Source: Thalassia testudinum (lineage: Eukaryota > Streptophyta > Magnoliopsida > Alismatales > Hydrocharitaceae). Taken from it: DNA of 64,000 bases. Positions 41,786-51,870 of the stretch are shown piece by piece; the first letter of the stretch is position 1, and each line of letters starts with the position of its first letter. The stretch lies in contig JAZHRO010000055.1 of NCBI GenBank assembly GCA_037157565.1, forward strand, positions 43,307,001 to 43,371,000, given 5' to 3'. A program made the position numbers and the translations under genes. Under the pieces are notes generated by a model that saw nothing but the letters and a program-made list of their open reading frames with translations, made no database searches and was not told the DNA's origin.

Positions 41786-43213
41786 TCATGAATGGTCCAA
41801 CCAATTGCCTCCTAATGTTAGGATCTTGATCAATTTAATCTCTTGCTCCTTTGTCAATTTAGCACTAATAATCACAGGGAGCGCATTCTGAGGTCCTAAA
41901 AATTGATATTTCAAATTCTCGGGCAATGGTTTCAATTCAAGCTGGGGTGGGTTGACGATTGATGGTAGGGTAGATGCTGGAGATTCAACAAGAGGAAGAG
42001 GTTGTGAGTGAATAAAATCAATAACCTCTTCTGAAGATGGCAGGTCAGCCATAGAGGGTTGTGGGTCAATTTCATCATCCAAAGAGGAACTTTCAATTGA
42101 AGAAACTGTCAAACAAGTTTCAATATTATCATTATCCTCATCAAGTTCCAAAATAAATCCACAATCCTCAAATTTGTTGATCGCCTTAAAAATATCCAAT
42201 TTCATTCGTTGGTCCCCAAAGGCGATTTCCATTCTACCGCTTTCACAATTAATGTTGGCCTTAACGGTAGTCAGGAACGGACGCCCCAGAATGATGGGCG
42301 TGTTCCTCAGATTATCAGGTACATCCATGTCAAGGACAAGGAAATCTACAGGAAAATAGAAATCCTTGACCTTAACTATAACACCTTCAATAACGGCTTG
42401 CGGGTTTGTGACTAAACGGTTTGCTAACTGTAGCGTTATTGAAGTTGGCCGAAGTTCACATAACCCAAACTTCTCGTAGAGAGAAGTCGGAATTAGGTTG
42501 ATGGATGCACCCAGATCCAAAAGTGCTCTATCAAATGTGTAATCTTCGATAATGCAAGAAATCAACGGAGCACCAGGATCTCTCTTTTTCTGAGGGAGGT
42601 AGTGCAAGATAACAGAACTAGCCTGCTCGGAGAGTACCACCTTCCTTGGAACAGATTCTCTCGACTTACGCTTTTGTGTACATAATTCCTTTAAAAATCT
42701 TGCGTAAGCCGGTATGTGCTTGATAGCATCAAGGAGCGGGATATTGATCTCAACATTCTTAAATAGATTCAGAATCTCCTTATTGCTATCAACAGACTTC
42801 TTCTTTGATTTGGTTAAGGCTTCAGGAAAAGGAACATGAGTCAGATCTTTGGAATCAGGTTCCTGAGCCTTAATTTCTCCTTCAGGATTCTCCTCTCTCT
42901 CCTCAGGTTCTTCAGGATTCAAAAGATTAGAATAGTGTGGTTGTAGATCCTGAGTCTTCTTACCACTCCTCAAAGTGACAGAATTTGCAGATGCATAAGA
43001 ATTTGGGTCTTGGGGAGGGTTAGGAAAGATCGGAGGGGCTTGATTAATCATGAATTGTTGATTTGCAGAAGAAGAAGACGAGGAACCCTGCTCAACCACC
43101 TGAGCATGTGTGTGTGGGTCCCTCTGATTTTCATACCCATGGGCTTGATTGCCCGAATTCATAATATTTCGCGGGTTGGGATGGTAGAGATCTGGGTTGA
43201 CGAGAGTTAGCAA
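41786..43213 (-). CDS. G1 aspartic protease and linker (475 codons)
   Basis: A polar linker ends VTLRSGK, followed by an E/P-rich stretch and the pre-protease block VPFPEALTKSKKK, VEINIPLLDAIKHIPAYARF and LKELCTQKR. The retropepsin core has DRALLDLGASINLIP, LQLANR, DFLVLDMDVP, ILGRPFLTT and NCESGRMEI. The end YQFLGPQNALPVIIS is the usual bridge to RT. The D-x-G-A active site is intact and the frame is open throughout. The first ATG at 43213 is internal to the polyprotein. G2 (17774-19657) is a close relative over 200 residues. Confidence 0.9.
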   Translation of the reverse strand: MLTLVNPDLYHPNPRNIMNSGNQAHGYENQRDPHTHAQVVEQGSSSSSSANQQFMINQAPPIFPNPPQDPNSYASANSVTLRSGKKTQDLQPHYSNLLNPEEPEEREENPEGEIKAQEPDSKDLTHVPFPEALTKSKKKSVDSNKEILNLFKNVEINIPLLDAIKHIPAYARFLKELCTQKRKSRESVPRKVVLSEQASSVILHYLPQKKRDPGAPLISCIIEDYTFDRALLDLGASINLIPTSLYEKFGLCELRPTSITLQLANRLVTNPQAVIEGVIVKVKDFYFPVDFLVLDMDVPDNLRNTPIILGRPFLTTVKANINCESGRMEIAFGDQRMKLDIFKAINKFEDCGFILELDEDNDNIETCLTVSSIESSSLDDEIDPQPSMADLPSSEEVIDFIHSQPLPLVESPASTLPSIVNPPQLELKPLPENLKYQFLGPQNALPVIISAKLTKEQEIKLIKILTLGGNWLDHS

Positions 43214-44690
43214 TGAGCCCGGATTGCAAGTTGTCCAGCGAGCTTTTCATTTGCTGCATGAGCTGGAGCATGGATCCTTGCATCTCTACCATTTGACGGT
43301 TCAAATCAGCCTGCCTTGCGGGTTGACGGGCATTCCAAGCTGGCTAATTGACCTGATTCGGAGGCAACTGAGTATATACTTGACCCTGACCCATTGGTCG
43401 TTGCGGAGCATAGTTGCCAGGTTGGAATTGGGTCTGTTGCCCGGATTTTTCCAAGAGAAGTTAGGGTGGTTTCTCCAACCTGGATTATAGGCATTCAAGT
43501 AGGGGTTGGATCTAACATTCTCTTGTACAACACAGACATCCACATAGGGTGAGGATAGAGAGAAAGAAAGGGAAGGATTAGAAAAACTGGGATCAAAGGC
43601 CCCAGTTTGGAGCCCGTGGGGCTCCGAAAAATGCTGACTCACAGGTTGAGCCGCATCGAGTTGATTCACAAACTCCCATCCAGAAGGAGCTCGTGAGGAA
43701 TGGAATCCCGAATTTTGGGATTTAGTGGATCGAGAGTTGTTCATAGAATTTCCAGCCATCCACTCTTCCATTCTTTTAGCAACCAAGTCCACCTTATCAA
43801 GTTTGTTACAAATCAATTCCATATCAAATGAATGAGAGTCATGGACTTCATTAACATTTGATCTGGGCCGCTGGGACTGGTTAAAAGTATCCATGGAGGC
43901 ATGATTAATTGAATTCTCACTCATTTCCTCAAATAAATCATGTGCACTATCTGCATCTTTATTGAGGAAATTGCCTCTGCAAGAAGCATCCGCATGATTT
44001 CTGAGTTGCTCAGTCAACCCATGATAGAAGATCTTCACGAGTTGCCATTTTGGCACCTCGTGGTGTGGACACCTCCGCAATAAGTCCTGGAATCGCTCCC
44101 AGGCCACATGAAACTGCTCCCCTGGACACTGGGCAAAGGTAGTGATTGCCCGTCTCAAGGCATTGGTACATCCAACTGGGAAGAATTTCTTTAGAAAGGC
44201 CAATTTCAACTCATTCCAAGTTGTAATTGGTCTTCCTATTGTCCTATACCAATGCGCGGCCTTATCCCTAAGAGAGTGGGGGAAGAGCCTCATGATCATT
44301 TGCTCCTCATTTACGTTTCGAGCCTTGGTGGTCTGAACCAAAGTGGTCAAGTCCTCCAAGTGCTGAAACAGATCTTCGGAGCCAAGCCCATGATAATGTT
44401 TAATCAGGCTTAACACCTGGGGCTTGATTTCTACGTCACAGGCTGGAATCTGGATGCTGGGATGTTCCCGGTAATTTGAAGGATTATAAAAATCCTTCAA
44501 GGGCTGAGCGCCCTGCATTCTCTGCATTTGTTCCAGCTACCTTCAAAATTCTTCTTGTGGATTTCCAAGCAGAGGAGGCTGTTGTTCGGCCATGGGATCA
44601 AATTGACCAGAATCTAATTTGCGCCTCCTAGAATGTTCTAATGGTCCTTCCAATCGGGGATTCAATGACCGTCTTCCCAGCATAAACTAG
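43214..44690 (-). pseudogene. G1 gag
   Basis: The likely start is near 44682 (MLGRRSLNPRLEGPLEHSRR), followed by two stops near 44535-44545. The gag domain then reads PLKDFYNPSNYREHPSI, LIKHYHGLGSEDLFQHLEDL, SLRDKAAHWYRTIGRPITTW, ECF-type region CPGEQFHVAWERFQDLLRRCPHHE and FYHGLTEQLR. A Q/P/N-rich tail follows, then in another frame RQMVEMQGSMLQLMQQM, a short coiled coil. No zinc knuckle is seen, as is usual in this clade. Frame changes near 43450 and 43215 break the link to the protease. Confidence 0.9.
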
Positions 44691-45904
44691 GAGAAGGTCG
44701 GAAGGACTTCGGATAGGGACACCGCAGCACAACAAAACAAGGCTGTCCTTAATTGGGGTAGCCTAAGGATCTACTGACTCCCAAAACCTGCCTTAAGACT
44801 ATAATTGATTTACTCTACTTGTGTCTGTTTAATCCAACCAGTTAGAAGGAGGGATTGGGGAGAAGGTTCTTCCTTCGGCCTTCGCCTTCGGTTCCTAGTG
44901 TACCCCCCAGCCACGGTCGTTTGACGCTACTCCCTTAGCTAGACATCATATTAATCAGTACAAGTAGGTTAATCAAAAACAATCTCAGACTAGGCCCTGA
45001 AGAGCGAATCAGACCTTAAGGCCAACGTCTACTAAATTTTATTAAGGCCTGGGACTGTGGTGCTTATGGATTGTGATGGGCCCTTAAAATGGGTTGTGCC
45101 CTTAATGATTGATTGAGATTTGTGTAAGTGCGTGCACAACCAGGGTTTTCAAGCAAGATTATTTGTGATGCGTAAATTTTAATGTTCAAATCTTGCTTAA
45201 GTAGCTTTTAGGGTTTCAAATTAGGTGAATTACAATCAAGTTTTTAGGCAAACCAAGTTGTAAAACACGGGTGAAGATTATTTTCCTTTAAAATTAGAAA
45301 GAAAGTGGAGTGCCTGGAATAGACCTAGATTGAAAACCCTGAGGAGATACTTGATGGGTTGGTTTTAAATAGAGTGGTGCGGTCCAAACAACTCAAACAA
45401 TTGGCCACAAATGCACCACTAAGTTAGGCACTCAAAGATGGTTAACCTAGAATGATTTCTACTCTTTTATGTGTTGCTTTATGTGTATCGGTTCCACAGA
45501 TCAGAACCCGGTTGAGTAAAAACAAATCAATTTGATTAAGTGCCTTGAATGTGGGTGTATGTTGTGTGTTTGTTGAAAATTACCCCACAAGATTATCTTT
45601 TTGTTGTTTTTTTTTTATAAATGAGGGTGGAATGAATGTGAGTGAGAATCCAAACAACCAAACTATTCCTAGGATTTATGTAAACACCTAGGTTAATTGG
45701 AATTTGGATTTAATGTGGTGAATGAAATCTATGGAGGGGGAAGAATGGGGAGCACTTACAGTTGTCTTCAACTGCACTTTACTTCAGTCTACCGCTTGTT
45801 GATTCCTTGATGGAGGTCTCTGCAAAATAATAGACACAAGAGAAAGCAAGTTAGAAAATAATAAATGGCAAGAAATGCGAAAAGAAGATCGGAAATCGTT
45901 GCCT
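44691..45904 (-). other. G1 leader (no gene)
   Basis: Non-coding 1.2 kb between PBS and gag. A T-run lies near 45608-45617. Confidence 0.6.
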
Positions 45905-45921
45905 CCCCGGCAATGGCGCCA
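45905..45921 (-). other. G1 primer binding site
   Basis: The minus strand reads TGGCGCCATTGCCGGGG, three bases from the LTR end. Confidence 0.9.
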
Positions 45922-45924
45922 AAA

Positions 45925-47061
45925 TGTTGAATGCACGAATTGCTACGCTAACGTGTTTGGTTTTAAAACCTTGTCGTTGTAGCTTGAAAGCGAAGAACTC
46001 ATGTTCAACAAATAAAATTTATACCGAAATTTAAATTCCGGGTCGAACACAGGGAGGCCACATTGATCTATATTCGCAATTATATTTTTTTTAGAATTTT
46101 TGAAAAGCGCGGTGATGTAATTACAATGAGGCTATCAGACTAAAGGGAAGATAGATAGAAAGAGAGAAAGAGAGAGAGAGAGGGAAAGAGAACATGCATT
46201 CAATATTTCAAAATGTTTATACAATCTAACCAAATAAAAATTACACTAGAAAGCGAGAAATCAGCTACACTAAAAAGCAGGAAAATTCTACACTAGAAAA
46301 GCTGTAAAGAAGAATGGGAGAGAGAAGTTATCCTCCTCGACGATCGCTTGGAGGACGAGCCGGACGGGACGACGCCTAGACGAAGGAGGACGAAGTAGGA
46401 TGAAGGAGGATGAAGCAGAAGAACGGGAACAGAGCAGCTCGTCGTCGTCATCCCGGGATCCACTTCCGAACTGGGATAAAAATTTGGACTTTATCTCGCA
46501 AGGAGCATCCCGGGTGTGGGACAAGCTTCTCTTGAGCTTTGGAGAGGTAGAGAAGAGAAGGAAGAGATAAGAATTTCGTGTGGAGGGGGTCTCCTTTTAT
46601 AGTTGCATGGAGTGGAGGCAAATTGGTCATTACATCTCTAAAACATTAAATAAGGGGTCTTCAGTGATGGCTAAAACCGTCGCTAAAGCCCCAATGTGGG
46701 CGTAGTGGCCGCTCCCCACGCACGCCTGCTCGGCTGCTCGCTTTCAACGCCTGCCGCACGTTCAGCCGTCCGATCGCGAGATCGAACGGCTGTGACTGCG
46801 CCTTCACCCGCTATTGCACCCCACGCCTCACACGGCATCGCACGCGTTGGGGCAGGCGTGCAGCGAGCGGGTGAAGGCGCAAACACAGCCGTCCAATCTC
46901 CTGATCGGACGGCTGTGGACGGCTGAACGTGTGGCAGGTGTTGAGAGAGAGCAGCCGAGCAGGCACGCGTGGGGAGCGGCCACTACGCTCACGTTGGGGC
47001 TTTAGCGACGATTTTATCCGTCACTAAAGACCCCTTATTTAATGTTTTAAAGATGTAATGA
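45925..47061 (-). repeat. Right LTR part of G1, capped by a 435-bp palindrome
   Basis: 45925-46812 matches 62463-63360 (family C), including an AG-rich microsatellite (46150-46195) and TATAAAAG on the minus strand (46594-46601). From 46627-46812 an inverted copy follows at 46866-47061 with about 90% identity and a 53-bp spacer. LINE ORF1 resumes at 47062. The LTR start region is missing here. Confidence 0.85.
46627..47061. repeat. Long imperfect palindrome
   Basis: The arms are 46627-46812 and 46866-47061. Both contain CTTTAGCGACG-type, AGTGGCCGCTCCCCACGC and ACGTTCAGCCGTCC words in inverse order. One small insertion distinguishes the arms. Confidence 0.9.
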
Positions 47062-47769
47062 TGCTCCCCTAGATGCTCGATGTTCGCCACCCCCAAATCA
47101 AATAGCATAAACCACGAAGGGGAGATAACCGCAATTTTCAAAGCATCAGTTGAGAGGGAAAGAGAGTTTACCAGATGTCGAGCTCTCTCTAGGGATAGAG
47201 TGCCCAACATCACTTCCCCAATCAAGGCCCCACACAAAACCAATTCCACCACCTTAATGTCCTCGTTCAGGGGAATCTCCACATCCAAGGTGTGCCCCCC
47301 GAAAGTTGATGGAGGGGGTGGAGGGGTGGAAGAGGTAGCTGCACCTCACCCTTAGGCTTCCATGGTGCAATGCGCATCCTGCTCCCAGATCCACCACGAG
47401 ATGTCAGATAGGAGTCCCGCTTATGACCATAGCCCCTGCATGCCAAACACAGCACCGACCAGCGGCACCACACTGCCAAGTGCCCACGGAGCCGACATCT
47501 AAAGCAGATTACTTCCCTACGGTTCCGAGCCCACCCACCATGAGAACCCCTCTTGTCCACAGCCCCATCTCCACCAGACACCTGGGTGCCTCACGCTTTC
47601 CTTCTCCAAGACTGCAAATGCCATACCGCCCATCCATCAAACCCAGCATTGTGGCCGTCGGACCCCCTCAGGCGGCAGGCCATCCTCACCGGAGTTTCCC
47701 GCCCAAAAGAGAATTTAAATTTTTGCCGGAGTAGAGTCTCCCTTAGGTTCTGAAAATTAATCTCCAGGC
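47062..47769 (-). pseudogene. LINE ORF1: zinc knuckles and nucleic-acid-binding part
   Basis: The minus strand has FNFSFGRETPVRMACRLRG near the right end. Two CCHC-like knuckles follow (CFRCRLRGHLAVWC and CLACRGYGHKRDSY, the second lacking its last Cys). In a further frame come LCGALIGEV, LVNSLSLSTDALKI and WFMLFDLG, like the domain after the knuckle in plant LINE ORF1 proteins. Frames shift near 47285 and 47585. G1 cuts the C-terminal part. An RNA-binding ORF1p role is the family expectation. Confidence 0.7.
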
Positions 47770-47786
47770 AATTTCTTTCAATATAT
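47770..47786. repeat. Right TSD of the LINE
   Basis: Identical to 33532-33548. Confidence 0.88.
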
Positions 47787-48358
47787 TAAATTCTTAAAAT
47801 AAATGAATAGTGCTTGTGGCAATGGCATTCACCGTAATTTCTAATTGCGAGAAAAACAAAGGATTTCTCCTCTCTCTTCCTCGCGCTTGAAGAGGGAAGG
47901 CCGGTCGTCGGCTTACACGCGGTGAAGGTCCTTTCGCCGAGGGTGTCACATTGACATAGGACACACGATAGGAGGTTGCCGCCTGTGGTCGGCCGATGGC
48001 GGAGAATGCTAGTGGCGTGGGCGTTTGATGTGGGACAAGGGGCTGTCGAGAGACGATGTGGCTGGCATGGATCTTCGACAGAGGTCATGGAGAGCACTCC
48101 GGCCGTTTTGGCGGAGAAGGAGATGGCCCGAGGTGGCGTGGCTGACGAAGGGGGGCAGGCTACACTTTGGGTTCTTTCATTTGGAGTTGCAGGTGACGGT
48201 GGAAGGAAGAAGAGGAAGAAGAAGAAGAAGCCGAGTGCATGCGTGCGGGCAGGAGCGTGGGGTTTGGCTACGCACGCACGCGGGTTGAAGCGTGGGCATG
48301 TGCTTGCTGCTAGTGCACGTGAAGCGGTGCAGGTGCGTGGTTTCTGGCCATGAGGGAG
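47787..48358 (-). repeat. E3 5' LTR (family D), piece 2
   Basis: A CG-rich stretch with TGCATG/GTGCGTG words and a GAA run (48206-48232), similar in composition and words to 2690-3000 of the E0 LTR. The long open frames on both strands are a base-composition effect. Confidence 0.6.
48354..48358. repeat. Left TSD of solo LTR B (GGGAG)
   Basis: Matches 50595-50599 exactly. Confidence 0.92.
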
Positions 48359-50594
48359 TGATGCGAAAAGTCGCATGATTTGTAAAAGCGAGTTTTTAAT
48401 GTCGTTGTAACACGTGAATTCGCATATGCTTTTAAATTTATATCCTAGATAAGGTAGTATCTAGGGTCATCCAAGGAGGCCAAATGTTTGCAAAATTAAT
48501 TCTCTTGCTTACAAAATAGGTCTCAACTTTCTTTTTGGTATTTTCAATATGTAATTTTTTTTTGTTTTGAAAAGATGAGGGCAAAATGCGAATTGTGGCA
48601 GAAAGTACTAACACCTAAAATTACTTAACTAAAACTTAAGAGATAGATATATCCTCTTCCTAAGCTCACTCTAGGCAAGTGGAGGCCTAGAGTAATTAGG
48701 AAGAAGAGGTGAAACAAGTGCTAGAACAAAAACAACAATTGCAATAGAAAATAGAAAGAAGGCAATTTGATTTATTAGAATTTGTGTTATTTGCAAAGAC
48801 AAGTAAAGGAATGCTTCTACTAGAAATGAAAAAAATTTAAAAGAAATAAAAGAAACACAAATTCTCTTGCAAAATTTGGTGAAGAAGGGAGTCTTCTTGC
48901 TCCAAGCCTAAATGCTCCTTGGCTTGAAAAGAGGGCCTCCTTCTTCTCCTTCCTTGAGAGCTCCTCCAAGGTGGATGCTACCACCTTCAATGCTCTCCTC
49001 CAAGGGGTGGGCGTGCGCTACCCTCAAATTCTCCTCCAAGGTGGCATGGACCACCTTCAAGATCTCCTCCAAAGATCTTCCTTGCCTGGCTCCTCCTTTG
49101 GCTGGAGTGGGCTCAAGAGAGAAAGGAAGAGGGGAAGGCACCAAAGGGACAGAATATCCCCTTAATCTTCTTCTTCTTCTTCTCTCTTGGGCGTGGGCTC
49201 TAGGTAGAGTATGAGAGTGAATTTGCTAGCCAAGGATGGTTTGCATGGTGGTGGGTAGTGGTATTTTTATAGGGTAGGATGGGGGGTTAAGGTGACTCTT
49301 GAAATGGAGGGCTAAGATGGGAAGATGGAGGTGGTTAGTTGATCCTAGGGTTAAGGATGGTTGGCGCCACCTAAAGGGTGCAAGGGGGGGAGTTAGGGTT
49401 GGTCAAGGGGCACCTAAAAGTGGCGCCAACCATGAAGAGGTGCCATGGGTTGGCTCCAACTTTGAGGCTTCTAGAAGGTGGGATTATGTGGATGGTGGAG
49501 ATGGGTTTAAGGGGAGATGTGTGGTGGAGGTGAAGGGGGTTTTTGGAGGGAAAAGTGGCTCCAACAAGGGGGTAGTTAGGGTGGTTTTGGCACAACTTTT
49601 AGGTGTCTTTTGGAGGTGGTGGGTAGGCTAGGTTGGCGCCAAGTAGGGCTAGCTTATGAGGAGCTTAGGTGGAGCTAGTTGGTGGAGTTGTTAGGTAGGT
49701 TTTTTGGGTGGTACAAGCCAAGGAAGCTGGAGCATAGCTAAGCTAAGCTCAGCTAAGCTAAGCTAGCTTAGCTAATGGTGGGGTAGAGGAGGAGGTGTTG
49801 GAGCTAGGGTTTGGAGGGAGGAGCTAGTTCTGAAGAGTCCAGAGCTGAAGTGGAGTTGGCAACTGCTAAAGAGGTCAACATGGGGCTACTCCAGCTAGCT
49901 TTGCTTGCTAGTTCTTTGCTAGCTAGTAAGCCAAGCTAAAGTGAGTTGGCTTCTGTGGAAAGGAGCTGAGGTGAGCTAGGTTAGGTGCTCCTGAGGAGGA
50001 TTGAGCTGGTTGAGATAGCTAAGGCAGCTTAGCTCAATTAGCTTGAGCTAAGCTAGGTCCCCAGGAGCTGTACTTGAGCTTCCTGAGCTGGGATGAGTTC
50101 TTCTTCAGTTGGCTAGAGTTGAGTGGAGCTGGATGTAGCTGGATCTGAGCTGGGGTGAACTCCAATCAACTCAGCTGAGCTAGCTAGAGCTTCCTGTGGA
50201 CTAGTGGGAGCTAAAATGAGCTAAACTCAACTAGGTTGAGCTAAGATGAACTCTCTTGAGCTGCCATTCAGCTGAGATTAGCTGGATGGAGCTGGGATGA
50301 GCTAACCCTAGTTCAAGTGAGCTAGGTTCCAGCTGTGGTGAGCTGGATCAAGCTGAGTTCCAGCTAGTCTAAGATCCTCCTTCATTTTCCTTCTTGAGTG
50401 CTAGGGTTTTAGGGATTTGTATATCTGTTCATCCCTAATACTCACAAAAACACACTAAAACAACAAAAGAAAATGCAATGCATGCCTAACCTAGTTAATG
50501 CCTAAATGCAGCCAAAAAACTCGTTCACGGAGTAAAATTCTAAGAGTTAGGTTTGTTTTAATGTATAAGAATGATGATAAACTGGCGTTTATCA
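48359..50594 (-). repeat. Solo LTR, family B
   Basis: It runs from TGATGCGAAAAGTCGC to GATAAACTGGCGTTTATCA and is flanked by the perfect TSD GGGAG. The inner order equals the G0 LTR. The AGCT-rich array is at 49640-50380. Confidence 0.93.
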
Positions 50595-50599
50595 GGGAG
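50595..50599. repeat. Right TSD of solo LTR B (GGGAG)
   Basis: Matches 48354-48358. Confidence 0.92.
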
Positions 50600-51308
50600 G
50601 CGCATAAGGGCTACTACTGCGTGGCCGCGGGTGCGTGAGGCATGTGGCTACAGGTGTGTGAGGATCATGGACGTGCAGGTTGTAGGCAGCGTGTAGGAGG
50701 TGCGCTAGTTTGTTAGATAGAAGAACAAGAGGAAGAAGATGGAAACAGAAGAGAGGGCGTGGTGGTGGGCACGCTGTCACCGTGCGCACCCATGGTTCTA
50801 GAGAACGGTGAGTACGGTGGAGCAAGCTTTTGGCCACGGTGTTCGCTTGGTTCACAGGGTATGTCGATTCCACAATGGTGGAGGAAGGAGGAGATCCTCC
50901 GCAGCGTGAAGGGAAGATGGATCCTCCCCTTGGAGAAGATGCCTTTTCCTTTTTAAATTCTTCCCGAATCCGTTTCTCCTCCTCTCCCCTTTTCACGGCT
51001 GTCGTTAACTCTAAAAATAGAGGGAACAGTCGGTTGGCCTTGCGTGAAGGTTGAGACGGAGTGGCTCAGATGGAGGAGGTTTGGTTGCGCGAGGCCTACC
51101 TGCTTGGATTGGTAGTTGGTGGGTGGCGGTACGTTGAGGGGGCATGAACGTATTTACTCCCCATGTCCTTCCTGTCATCATAAAAACATGTTATTAATGG
51201 TAACTTTAACAAATACAAATATATGCAGGATAAGATAAAATATCATTTAAATTATGAATAGTTAAATATTAGGAATATGTAATTAACAATTGCTTAGGCT
51301 AATTAGCA
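50600..51308 (-). repeat. E3 5' LTR (family D), piece 3
   Basis: CG-rich, then AT-rich from 51180. The outer end on the minus strand reads TGCTAATTAGCC, comparable to TGATTAGCCC of the E0 LTR. The five bases CTCCA at 51309-51313 would be the TSD. Confidence 0.6.
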
Positions 51309-51870
51309 CTCCACTAAAGTGAGCTGATCAAAACTCCTCTTCATGAGAAGTATTTTGTCCCTCGAAGTAGACGGGAATCCGCAAGGCGAATACCCAACAC
51401 AATAACAAAAATAAAATTACAACACAAACTGATAGAGCCACAAAGTATATAAATGAAACTAGCTATTATAGGTGAAGGATCTTCCCTTAGGTGGAAGTAC
51501 GTCGGCGTGGCGACGCGAGTGCGTGAACCACGTAATGCACGACGACGCTTTCGTAACGACGACGAAAAAGTGGGTGCACTGCGAGAAGAAAGCTCTCAAG
51601 ATGTGGAACTGAAGCTTGTGAGAGCTAAATCTTTTCTAATGATCAATTGGACACAATATGATGTGGAAATCTATTTCTTGGTGTATGTTTACAAGGCAAG
51701 GAGCCTTTCCTATTTATAGATGGCTTAGGAAGGCCTTGGAAGGCTGTGGAAGCCTTAGGTAGCCGTTGTGGATCATCCCAAGGCAAAACAAGCCACAATC
51801 AAAATCATTAATGATTCTGACAAGGTTATCAGACATCTGGGAAAAATATCAGACATCTGGAAGTCATTCT
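51309..51870. other. Unassigned repeat-like sequence
   Basis: No gene is supported. It contains CTATTTATAG (51711) and two copies of TATCAGACATCTGG (about 51827-51860), a word also dense in the T1 LTR next door. It may be part of another LTR. ATTCT at 51866-51870 would be the left T1 TSD. Confidence 0.4.

Larger units (their letters stand above)
36990..47061 (-). mobile_element. G1: Athila-like Ty3-gypsy element with split, palindrome-capped LTR ends
   Basis: On the minus strand it has a PBS (45905-45921), leader, gag, protease, RT/RNase H, integrase, a long 3' region with hairpins, and a PPT (37671). The left LTR (36990-37670) holds only the LTR start region plus an inverted copy of its first 177 bp. 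The right LTR (45925-47061) holds only the LTR end region plus an inverted copy of its outer 190 bp. It replaces a piece of the LINE without a clear TSD. Coding regions carry stops, frameshifts and a lost integrase Glu. Confidence 0.88.
33549..47769 (-). mobile_element. L1-type LINE, interrupted by G1
   Basis: The 3' end with a short poly(A) (T-run at 33552-33558) is on the left and the 5' side is on the right, with a 17-bp TSD at both ends. ORF2 lies at 33631-36989 and ORF1 at 47062-47769. The LINE itself is about 4.1 kb. It lacks part of ORF1, the inter-ORF linker and about the first 60 residues of the endonuclease, at the place where G1 sits. Confidence 0.9.
29786..51308 (-). mobile_element. 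E3: gypsy-like element with accessory ORF, heavily interrupted
   Basis: On the minus strand it has a family-D 5' LTR (51308 down to 33086, in three pieces), a PBS (33067-33083), a leader, an ORF (31812-29863) and a truncated 3' side at the E1 junction. The LTR pieces add up to about 1.74 kb, close to the 1.90 kb LTR of E0. The interruptions are the LINE with G1 inside it and a family-B solo LTR. It is therefore one of the oldest layers here. Confidence 0.72.

Noticed and set aside
47786..48376. 196-codon minus-strand frame and a plus-strand partner
   Set aside because: It spans the LTR D/LTR B border and has no family words. It is a CG-rich LTR artefact.
49733..49775. A simple AAGCT microsatellite as a stand-alone feature
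   Set aside because: It is the purest part of the wider AGCT array that belongs to LTR family B, and is reported there.
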